Positions 1 through 5,355 of a stretch of 6,082 nt of DNA are shown piece by piece. Made by a program: the position numbers and the translations under genes. Each line of letters opens with the position of its first letter. Positions within the stretch are counted from its first letter, which is position 1. Origin of the DNA: Gemmataceae bacterium (GTDB lineage Bacteria; Planctomycetota; Planctomycetia; Gemmatales; Gemmataceae); NCBI GenBank assembly GCA_947490035.1, contig CANLGS010000284.1:1-6082 (forward strand), given 5' to 3'. Under the pieces are notes generated by a model. That model had not been told where the DNA came from. It searched no databases and saw only the letters and a program-made list of their open reading frames with translations.

Positions 1-20
1 GCGTTCGGCACCGGGCATGA
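1..20 (+). CDS. 3' end of an upstream gene overlapping the next start (ATGA)
   Basis: In the frame starting at base 3 the sequence reads Val-Arg-His-Arg-Ala-stop, with TGA at 18-20 overlapping the ATG at 17-19. ATGA overlaps are typical of translationally coupled genes, so an upstream reading frame probably ends here. Only five codons are visible, so the product cannot be recognised. Because the next gene begins with a primase C-terminal-like domain, an upstream primase-polymerase domain protein is a reasonable guess, but that is inference only. The frame could also be open by chance over so short a stretch. Confidence 0.3.
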
Positions 21-1891
21 CCCTGACGCTGACCGACTCGCCCGATCTTGCGACCGCCCCCGGCACGGGGGAGGGGCAGCGGCGCGACTCGTTGTGTCGG
101 CTGGTCGGTGCCCACCTGGGGCGTGGCGAGGAACCCGACGCGATCCTCGCCCTGGCACGCGATTGGGCGAACCGCTGCACCCCAGCGCTACCGGACGCTG
201 AAGTCGTGAAGGTAGTCCAGAGCCTTGCGAAGAAGCACCGCGACGCCCGACCCGCCCACGCGCCGCCCGATCCGGTCGAGGACATCCCGCTGCCGCAAGC
301 CCCCGCGTGGCCGGCGCTCGCCGCCGAAGCGTACCACGGACCCGTCGGCGAGTTGGTCCGACTCGTGGAACCGCACTCCGAAGCCGATCCGGTGGGGCTT
401 CTGCTGACGGCGCTGGTCACCCTCGGCAACTGCATCGGGCGGACGCCCGGCTTCGCCGTCGAGGGGAACACGCACCACGTCAACCTGTTCGCCGTGCTGG
501 TGGGCGAGAGTTCGCGGGCGCGCAAGGGCACCAGCCTGGGGCGGGTGATGTCCCTGTTCGACGCAATCGACCCGGACTGGAAAGCCCGCCGCGTGGTGTC
601 CGGGCTGTCGAGCGGCGAAGGGCTGATCTGGGCTGTCCGTGACCCCATCGAGGGCGTCGAAGCGACGAAAGACAAGAACGGCAGTCACGGGCACCAAGTG
701 GTCGTGAAGGAGGGTGGGGTCGTGGACAAGCGGTTGCTGGTGAACGAGTCGGAGTTCGCCCAGGCGCTCCGCGTCCTACGGCGCGAAGGCAACACCCTGT
801 CGCCGATGATCCGGCAGGCGTGGGACGAGGGCAATTTGAACGCGCTGACGAAGAACAACCAAGTCCAGGCGACCGATGCCCACGTCTCCATCTTGGGGCA
901 CATCACCCGCCCCGAACTGGTTCAGTACCTCGACGAGACGGACATCTTCAACGGGTTCGGCAACCGCTTCCTCTGGGCGGCGGTGCGGAGGAGCAAGTTG
1001 CTGCCGGACGGCGGTGCGGCGGTCGATCTCCAGCCGATCAAGGGCAAGCTCGCCCAGGTCGTCGCGGCGGCGACGCGGATCAGAACCATGAGCCGCAGTC
1101 CCGAAGCCCGGTCGCTGTGGTGGTCTGTGTACCCGGAACTGACCGCCGAACGCCCCGGTCTGTACGGGGCTGTCACCGGGCGGGGCGAAGCCCAGGTGCT
1201 GCGGCTCTCGATGCTGTACGCCCTACTCGACGGCACGCCGGTGATCGACGTACCTCACCTGAACGCCGCCCTGTCACTGTGGCGGTACTGCGACGCCTCG
1301 GCGCGGCTGATTTTCCAACAGGAGGGGCAAGAGACGACCGACCCGCTGGAGACGGCTCTGCTCGTGGCGATCCGGCGGCAGCCGGGGGTGAACCGCAAGG
1401 GGTTGCACAAGCTGTTGGGCGGGCACACGCCCGCCGCGCTGATGGTGCAGGCGCTGGCGCGCCTCCGAGACAAGGGCTTCGTTCGGGTGGAAACGGCGAC
1501 CACGGGGGGACGGCCCGCCGAGTGCTGGCACCCCCGCGAACAAACGAACAAAGGCGACGTGCCGCTCCTGGTGCCACCCGCCCGCCGCGTCTCGGAAATC
1601 AGCCCGGAGGTAGTTCGTTCGCTCGCACCGCCCGCCGCGTCGGGGGTGGTGCGTTCGCTCGCACCGCCGAGCGGGTTGAGTCTGACGGACCTGTTTCGGG
1701 TCGTGAAGGAGGGGAACGGGAAGTTGGTCCGCCGGGGCGACCGCATCGAGGTCGATCTCCCGTCCGGCGTGGTGCCCGGACGCCTGGAGGCGGCTGTTGT
1801 CGCGCACCGACAGGATTTGCTCCTGCTCCTGCCGGTGGAGACGGTGCCGCCTGGACCGGAGGACGACCCGGACTACGACCCGCTCGCGTAA
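17..1891 (+). CDS. DUF3987-type primase/helicase-like replication protein
   Basis: This is a 624-residue protein of the kind found in plasmid, phage and integrative-element replication modules. Residues 20-75 resemble the primase C-terminal domain PriCT_1 (a helical segment ending near EVVKVVQSL). Residues about 100-430 form a DUF3987-like ATPase core. It has an atypical nucleotide-binding loop GESSRARKGTS (163-173), the conserved GLSSGEGLI stretch (196-204), a Walker-B-like RLLVNESEF (239-247), HVSILGHIT (289-297) and GFGNRFLW (313-320) with a candidate arginine finger. Residues about 441-500 look like a winged helix for DNA binding. A linker with two VVRSLAPP copies leads to a small domain (about 553-606) that resembles TubC_N-type docking domains. 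The ATG at 17 is supported by the ATGA overlap with an upstream frame, although that frame is also open to the window edge. Likely role: DNA unwinding or primase accessory work during element replication. The family assignment is from motif recognition, and the exact biochemistry is unknown. Confidence 0.75.
   Translation: MTLTLTDSPDLATAPGTGEGQRRDSLCRLVGAHLGRGEEPDAILALARDWANRCTPALPDAEVVKVVQSLAKKHRDARPAHAPPDPVEDIPLPQAPAWPALAAEAYHGPVGELVRLVEPHSEADPVGLLLTALVTLGNCIGRTPGFAVEGNTHHVNLFAVLVGESSRARKGTSLGRVMSLFDAIDPDWKARRVVSGLSSGEGLIWAVRDPIEGVEATKDKNGSHGHQVVVKEGGVVDKRLLVNESEFAQALRVLRREGNTLSPMIRQAWDEGNLNALTKNNQVQATDAHVSILGHITRPELVQYLDETDIFNGFGNRFLWAAVRRSKLLPDGGAAVDLQPIKGKLAQVVAAATRIRTMSRSPEARSLWWSVYPELTAERPGLYGAVTGRGEAQVLRLSMLYALLDGTPVIDVPHLNAALSLWRYCDASARLIFQQEGQETTDPLETALLVAIRRQPGVNRKGLHKLLGGHTPAALMVQALARLRDKGFVRVETATTGGRPAECWHPREQTNKGDVPLLVPPARRVSEISPEVVRSLAPPAASGVVRSLAPPSGLSLTDLFRVVKEGNGKLVRRGDRIEVDLPSGVVPGRLEAAVVAHRQDLLLLLPVETVPPGPEDDPDYDPLA
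1610..1669 (+). repeat. Direct repeat encoding VVRSLAPP twice
   Basis: Two 24-base units at 1610-1633 and 1646-1669 differ at only three bases and both encode VVRSLAPP (residues 532-539 and 544-551), separated by AASG. They lie in the proline-rich linker between the winged helix and the C-terminal small domain. The near identity at DNA level suggests recent slippage or duplication rather than old protein repeats. Confidence 0.7.
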
Positions 1892-1901
1892 CCCCTGTTG
1901 A

Positions 1902-1919
1902 TTCCGGCTTTGGCTGGAA
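1902..1919 (+). other. Small hairpin after the DUF3987 gene
   Basis: Bases 1902-1908 (TTCCGGC) can pair with 1913-1919 (GCTGGAA) through seven base pairs including one G-U, around a four-base loop. It starts 11 bases after the stop codon and just before the larger hairpin at 1928-1964. It is weak by itself and may be chance. Confidence 0.3.
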
Positions 1920-1927
1920 CAGGTTCG

Positions 1928-1964
1928 GACGCCGGCACGGGGATCGTTTTCCCGTGCCGGTGTC
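1928..1964 (+). terminator. Strong GC-rich hairpin, possible terminator or attenuator
   Basis: Bases 1932-1941 and 1951-1960 form a perfect ten-base inverted repeat. The stem extends outward through a G-U pair and three more pairs (1928-1931 with 1961-1964) and inward by two pairs, leaving a five-base loop containing part of a GTTTT run. It lies 36 bases after the DUF3987 stop and 112 bases before the primase stub. There is no clear T-run after the stem, so it is not a textbook intrinsic terminator. It could end transcription of the upstream gene, stabilise its mRNA 3' end, or be a protein-binding palindrome. Confidence 0.5.
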
Positions 1965-2075
1965 GTGTTCAACGGCGAACCCGGACGCCGACGATTCGCT
2001 CTTCCGGGTACGGAACTCTCGTCCGCATACACCCCAACACAACCACCCGCCAGGGACCGCCGAAGGGCGTCGGAA

Positions 2076-2225
2076 ATGTCGGACGACTTCACCCTCAACC
2101 CCAACGCCGACGACCAGAAGTTGCTCGCCCAGGTCGTCGCGTTCTATCACTCCACGTTGAAGAATCGCACCGCCCCGGACTGGCTCAAGGCGTGGGGCAT
2201 CACCCACCCGTCCGTCATCGACCGC
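2076..2225 (+). pseudogene. Truncated N-terminus of a DnaG/CHC2-type primase
   Basis: An ATG at 2076, preceded by GAAGGG at 2062-2067 as a plausible ribosome binding site, opens a frame starting MSDDFTLNPNADDQKLLAQV. Residues 15-50 (LLAQVVAFYHSTLKNRTAPDWLKAWGITHPSVIDR) resemble the segment of DnaG-like primases reading roughly 'YH..L...P.A..YL..RGI..P..I.RF.LG'. The resemblance stops after Asp-Arg at about 2225. The continuation (SLKTKPPKAKGHC...) has no primase character, and neither the zinc-binding nor the TOPRIM region follows in any frame before recO. The frame itself stays open into recO in another phase, so no early stop marks the break. I read this as a gene cut by deletion or rearrangement at the edge of the element that also carried the DUF3987 gene. 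Alternatively it is an intact short protein of unknown function. Confidence 0.55.
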
Positions 2226-2272
2226 TCACTGAAAACGAAACCACCGAAGGCCAAGGGTCATTGTCCATCGAA

Positions 2273-2315
2273 GGTCACCAGCAAGGTCACCAGAAATGGC
2301 GAACTCGGTCACCAG
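2273..2315 (+). repeat. Three GGTCACCAG direct repeats
   Basis: GGTCACCAG occurs at 2273-2281, 2285-2293 and 2307-2315. The first two are part of tandem 12-base units (AAGGTCACCAG plus one base), and a degenerate relative (GGGTCATTG) begins near 2265. The repeats sit in the 172-base stretch between the primase stub and the chosen recO start, close to the presumed element/chromosome junction. They could be iteron-like binding sites, a junction scar or simple slippage. Confidence 0.5.
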
Positions 2316-2344
2316 TCTGCCGTTTTCAATGTATCATACTGTCG

Positions 2345-2367
2345 GCTCTCGCAGCATCGCCGAGAGC
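2345..2367 (+). promoter_or_regulatory. Hairpin in the recO leader
   Basis: GCTCTCG at 2345-2351 and CGAGAGC at 2361-2367 form a perfect seven-base stem with a nine-base loop, 30 bases upstream of the recO GTG start. A short T-containing stretch (ATTTGCTT) follows. It could be a weak terminator for transcription coming from the primase stub, or a leader structure. A TATCAT at 2332-2337 looks like a -10 box but has no convincing -35 partner, so I do not call a promoter. Confidence 0.3.
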
Positions 2368-2397
2368 AGATTTGCTTGGAAAATCAGGCGGGGGAAC

Positions 2398-3198
2398 GTG
2401 GCAGCCGAGAAAGCACTCGCGATCGTGGTTCGCGGCACCGACTGGAGCGAGACCAGCCGCATCGCCACGCTGTTCACGCGCGAGTTCGGCAAGGTGCGCG
2501 CGTTAGCCAAAGGCGGGCGCCGGCTGAAGTCGAACTTCGATGTCGCGTTCGACCTGCTCACCGTGTGCGAAGTCGTGTTCATCCGCAAGGCCAGCGGTCT
2601 CGATCTGCTAACCGAAGCGCGGATGAACGAGCAGTTCCCGGCGCTGCGGCAGAACCTCCCGGCGCTGTACGCGGGGTACTACGTCGCCGAGTTGCTGGCC
2701 GACGGCACGCAGGACTACGACCCGCACGTGCCGCTGTTCGACGCGGCAATTCAGACACTGCGCTCGCTGGAGGTGAACCGCGACCGTGAGGGAGCGGGTG
2801 TCGCGTCCACCCGCTCCCTCACGGTCGCGGTTCACCCAGAGGGCGATCTCCCCGCCGCGGTGTCGGCATTTGAACTTGTGTGGCTTCATGAGCTGGGATA
2901 TAGCCCGCGACTCGATGCGTGCGCCACCTGCGGACGGGAGCGGCTGAACCGGAACGCCCGCGCGTTCTTCAGCCCGCTGGCCGGCGGCGTGCTGTGCCCG
3001 GAGTGCGGGCCGGCGGTCGCCGACCGGCGCATGGCGTCGGGCGAAGCACTCGAAAGCCTTCGCGTACTGAGCGAAGGCGGGGACGCACCTCAACTGCCCG
3101 CGGAGTCGCGGGCGGAAGTGCGGCAGTTGTTGGGGTACGCGGTGAGTTGCGTACTGGGCCGGCGCCCGCGCCTGCTCCGTTACGTGGACGGACGCTGA
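2398..3198 (+). CDS. recO: DNA repair protein RecO (with in-frame palindromic insertion)
   Basis: RecO is a cytoplasmic recombination mediator that anneals single-stranded DNA and helps RecR load RecA in the RecF pathway. From the GTG at 2398 the protein is 266 residues, close to the usual 230-260. The N-terminal OB-fold region contains AIVVRGTDWSETSRIATLFT, then GKVRALAKGGRRLKS, the typical RecO signature. A helical domain and a four-cysteine zinc site follow (C175, C178, C200, C203 in CATC and CPEC). I chose GTG 2398 because RecO similarity begins at once after it and an AGG at 2386-2388 fits as a ribosome binding site. The in-frame ATGs at 2296 and 2331 would add an unrelated tail. Residues about 126-146 (VNRDREGAG...TRSLTVAVH) are encoded by a perfect 29-base inverted repeat and do not resemble RecO. 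They lie between helices, where extra length may be tolerated. The gene probably heads an operon with bamD, 28 bases downstream. Confidence 0.9.
   Translation: MAAEKALAIVVRGTDWSETSRIATLFTREFGKVRALAKGGRRLKSNFDVAFDLLTVCEVVFIRKASGLDLLTEARMNEQFPALRQNLPALYAGYYVAELLADGTQDYDPHVPLFDAAIQTLRSLEVNRDREGAGVASTRSLTVAVHPEGDLPAAVSAFELVWLHELGYSPRLDACATCGRERLNRNARAFFSPLAGGVLCPECGPAVADRRMASGEALESLRVLSEGGDAPQLPAESRAEVRQLLGYAVSCVLGRRPRLLRYVDGR
2772..2836. repeat. Perfect 29-bp inverted repeat inserted in recO
   Basis: The left arm 2772-2800 is the exact reverse complement of the right arm 2808-2836, with a seven-base spacer (TCGCGTC). The whole 65-base unit is in frame with recO and is translated without a stop on either strand. 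The arms cannot be explained by RecO coding constraint. The arrangement recalls the palindromic elements that insert in frame into Rickettsia genes, although no sequence relation is claimed. The transcript would form a very stable hairpin inside the recO coding region. Confidence 0.9.
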
Positions 3199-3226
3199 TC
3201 GGACCGGGGACCGGGGGAACGCTAGG

Positions 3227-4474
3227 ATGCCGAAGCCAGCCGACAGGACGTTCCGACCGGGTCGCACCGGCGTGCTGGTCGCGGCGCTCGCGCTGCTCGT
3301 CGCGCCAGGGTGCCACACCGCGCGCAGCTTCAAGGAGCGCGCCGGCACCGCCATCGCGCAGGCCGTCGGCTCGCACTACGACGACCCGCACGCCGAGGAG
3401 AAACTCGCCGCGGCCGAACGCCTCTACCAGGACAAGCAGTACGAGAAGGCGCTCGGCAATTTCCGCACCCTCGCGGACAACCAGAGCAATCCCGCCGTAC
3501 TCGCGGAGCGCGCCCGGTTCATGCAGGCCGAGTGCCGCTACCAACTCGGCCAGTACCCGGAGGCGTGCGACACCTACCACAAGGTGCTGCTCGACTTCCC
3601 CACCGGCGCGTACCGCCGCGACTGCTGCGCCCAGATGTTCAAGATCTGCGACTACTGGCTCGACGACCTGCGCGCCGAACTCGAGAAGCGGTCGGCGAGC
3701 GAGAAGGGCGTGCTCCGCTGGCGCCCCGGCGTGCCGCACCCCGGCGACCGCACCCGACCGCAGATCGACCAGGAGGGCCGCACGCTCGAAGCGCTCGTGC
3801 GCATCCACACGCACGACATCACCGGGCCGACCGCGGACAAAGCGATCTTCTGGTGCGGGTACATCAACTTCATCCGCGGCAACTTCAGCGAGGCCGACCA
3901 GTTCTTCAGCCAGATGGTCGAACTGCACGCCGACAGCCCGCTGCGCCCGCAGGCCATCGCGTTCGCGATCCAGGCGAAGAACAACGCGACCGGCGGCGCC
4001 GTGTACGACGGCCGCAAGTGCGCCGAAGCGCTCCATCTGGTGAGTGTCGCCGAGGCCACCGTGCCGGAGTTGGTGAACGACCCCGCGATGGCCGAGAAGC
4101 TGACGCGGGCCAAGTTCGCGATCCGCTCGCAGCAGGCCGAGAAGGACTTCCTGACGGCCGAGTACTACGAGCGCACCGGGCACCCCGGCTCCGCCGTCTT
4201 CTACTACGAACTCGTTCGGCGCCGGTACGCGGGGACGAAGTATTCCGACCTCGCGACCGAGAAGAAGGACCGGCTGGTGAAGCTGATGCAGGAGGGCCAC
4301 CCGGAACCGGGCAACGACCCGTTCGCGATCGTGAAGGCGAAGGTCGATGGGGCTGTGGGCAAGAACAAGGTGACCGGCGGCGAGAAGGACCGCGCCCGCA
4401 TCGACCCAGGGCTGATGCCCGCCGGTGGGGTTGTTCCGCAACCGGGCAACGGTACAAGTGGGACGCGACCATAG
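3227..4474 (+). CDS. bamD: BamD-like TPR lipoprotein (outer-membrane assembly)
   Basis: BamD/YfiO proteins are periplasmic lipoproteins anchored in the outer membrane that work with BamA to insert beta-barrel proteins. This 415-residue protein has a basic N-terminus, a hydrophobic segment (about 15-27) and a lipobox-like APGC placing the lipidated cysteine at C29. The Pro at -2 makes the lipobox slightly irregular. TPR-like helix pairs are visible at 56-85, about 93-126 (QYPEACDTYHKVLLDFP), 203-236 and 301-340 (AEYYERTGHPGSAVFYYELV), the last being the characteristic BamD C-terminal repeat. The protein is longer than E. coli BamD (245 residues) because of a charged insertion at about 133-190 and a Gly/Pro-rich tail after 360. 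The ATG at 3227 has a GGGGGA ribosome binding site at 3213-3218 and follows recO by 28 bases, suggesting co-transcription. BamD versus a general TPR lipoprotein is decided by the signal, the repeat style and the adjacent LptE-like gene. Confidence 0.7.
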   Translation: MPKPADRTFRPGRTGVLVAALALLVAPGCHTARSFKERAGTAIAQAVGSHYDDPHAEEKLAAAERLYQDKQYEKALGNFRTLADNQSNPAVLAERARFMQAECRYQLGQYPEACDTYHKVLLDFPTGAYRRDCCAQMFKICDYWLDDLRAELEKRSASEKGVLRWRPGVPHPGDRTRPQIDQEGRTLEALVRIHTHDITGPTADKAIFWCGYINFIRGNFSEADQFFSQMVELHADSPLRPQAIAFAIQAKNNATGGAVYDGRKCAEALHLVSVAEATVPELVNDPAMAEKLTRAKFAIRSQQAEKDFLTAEYYERTGHPGSAVFYYELVRRRYAGTKYSDLATEKKDRLVKLMQEGHPEPGNDPFAIVKAKVDGAVGKNKVTGGEKDRARIDPGLMPAGGVVPQPGNGTSGTRP

Positions 4475-4475
4475 T

Positions 4476-4547
4476 TCTTGTGGCACAGGCTTCCAGCCTG
4501 TGTGCCGTTCAATCAAAGAACACAGGCTGGAAGCCTGTGCGACAAGA
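4476..4547. repeat. Double palindromic repeat between bamD and lptE
   Basis: Bases 4476-4503 pair with 4520-4547 at 27 of 28 positions (a single G-G mismatch at 4482/4541), with a 16-base spacer. Inside each arm, CACAGGCT and AGCCTGTG form a smaller eight-base palindrome around three bases (4484-4502 and 4521-4539), so the unit can fold as one long hairpin or as two separate ones. It begins one base after the bamD stop codon and ends 31 bases before the lptE start. This 'cacaggcttccagcctgtg' type of repeat is, to my knowledge, common in planctomycete genomes. It may act as an intercistronic mRNA stabiliser, an attenuator or a non-autonomous mobile element. Confidence 0.9.
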
Positions 4548-4578
4548 CAACAACCAAACACCCAAACACGACCTACTC

Positions 4579-5238
4579 ATGGTTCGCATGACCCGCCGCC
4601 AACTGCTCACACTGGGCCTGCCCGCGCTCGCCGCCGCGACCGGGTGCCAGAACGGGTTCAAGGTATTCGGCTACCAGGTCGGCGCGGACGCGATCTACGA
4701 CCCGAACATCAAAACCGTGTACGTGCCGCTGTTCAACAACCGCGCGTTCCAGACCACGCCGTACCGCCGGTTCGAGGTGGACGTGACGCAGGCGGTGGTC
4801 CGCGAGATCGGCAAGACGAGCGCGTTCCGCGTCACCTCCGACGTGTCGAAGGCCGACACCGAACTGCTCGGCAACATCGTCTCGATCCAGAAGAACCTGC
4901 TCAACCAGAACCAGCAGAACCAGGTGCGCGAGGCCGAAATCCAGGTGTCGGTGGACGTGGTGTGGCGCGACCTGCGCGACGGCACGATCCTGTCGAACCC
5001 GCGCCGCCCGGTGCGCCCCGGCGTGCCCGACCCTCAGCTCGACGGACCGCCGGTGCCGTTCGACCCGAACGTGCCGGTGGTCCCCGACCTGACGCCGCTC
5101 GAAGTCGCCAGGCCGGTGCGCCTCGTCGCCACCGGCCGGCTCATCCCGGAGTTGGGCGAGAGCAGCGCCTCGGCCTCGAAGCGCGTCCACGACCAGATCG
5201 CGGTGAAGATCGTCGAGATGATGGAAAAGAGGTGGTGA
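4579..5238 (+). CDS. lptE: LptE-like LPS-assembly lipoprotein
   Basis: LptE is the outer-membrane lipoprotein that plugs and supports the LptD barrel in LPS export. From ATG 4579 this protein is 219 residues. MTRRQLLTLGLPALAAATGC gives a signal peptide with lipobox ATGC and lipid-carrying C23. The twin arginines at 6-7 followed by QLL also fit a Tat-type signal. The mature part starts with the LptE pattern GYQVGADAIYDPNIKTVYVPLFNNRAFQ (31-58), then RRFEVDVTQAVVREIGKTSAFRVTSDVSKADTELLGNIVSI, matching the family layout of a beta strand, an 'LF.N' turn, a long helix and an 'AD..L.G.I' strand. Two features differ from the usual: a NQNQQNQ tract (109-115) and a proline-rich insertion (about 141-176). 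The gene follows bamD after a palindromic repeat and has no clear ribosome binding site. M4 at 4588 is an alternative start giving an otherwise identical signal. The downstream end abuts a large palindrome. Confidence 0.75.
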   Translation: MVRMTRRQLLTLGLPALAAATGCQNGFKVFGYQVGADAIYDPNIKTVYVPLFNNRAFQTTPYRRFEVDVTQAVVREIGKTSAFRVTSDVSKADTELLGNIVSIQKNLLNQNQQNQVREAEIQVSVDVVWRDLRDGTILSNPRRPVRPGVPDPQLDGPPVPFDPNVPVVPDLTPLEVARPVRLVATGRLIPELGESSASASKRVHDQIAVKIVEMMEKRW

Positions 5239-5242
5239 GAGA

Positions 5243-5353
5243 AGAGTATTCACCGGAGAGACCGCGGAGACCGGAGAGAAAACGAGGAGAGTTCAAAGAC
5301 ACTCAGTCTTCAACTCTCTGCTTTCTCTCCGCGGTCTCTGCGGTGAATACTCT
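5243..5353. repeat. Long imperfect palindrome between convergent genes, probable bidirectional terminator
   Basis: Bases 5243-5270 pair with 5326-5353 at 27 of 28 positions (mismatch 5256/5340). Further inside, GAGAGTT (5287-5293) pairs with AACTCTC (5312-5318), and AAGAC (5296-5300) with GTCTT (5306-5310), around a five-base loop, so almost the whole 111-base unit can fold as one hairpin with bulges. It begins four bases after the lptE stop and ends two bases before the stop of the opposing SIS gene. The outer sequence 'TTCACCG..GAGACCGCGGAGA' belongs to a type of repeat I associate with planctomycetes and other repeat-rich bacteria. It is well placed to end transcription from both sides. 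Confidence 0.85.
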
Positions 5354-5355
5354 CT

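Noticed and set aside
820..2160. 446-codon open frame on the plus strand overlapping the DUF3987 gene
   Set aside because: Its composition is Arg/Gly/Pro-rich shadow sequence, and the other frame has clear domain motifs.
2332..2337. -10 promoter box TATCAT upstream of recO
   Set aside because: No acceptable -35 element lies at proper spacing, so a promoter call would not be supported.
2296..2397. Longer RecO starting at ATG 2296 or 2331
   Set aside because: The added residues have no RecO character and cross the junction repeats and hairpin. GTG 2398 starts exactly where RecO similarity begins.
4484..4539. CRISPR-like repeat and spacer
   Set aside because: The two copies are inverted relative to each other, only two exist, and each is self-palindromic; this is a palindromic repeat, not an array.
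2969..4561. 530-codon open frame on the minus strand opposite bamD
   Set aside because: Its sequence is Val/Arg/Leu-rich without family motifs and lies antisense to a convincing TPR lipoprotein. Long antisense frames are expected in GC-rich DNA.
3310..4578. N-terminal extension of the LptE-like frame back to 3310
   Set aside because: It runs as a shadow of bamD and through the palindromic repeat. The lipoprotein signal at 4579 marks the true start.
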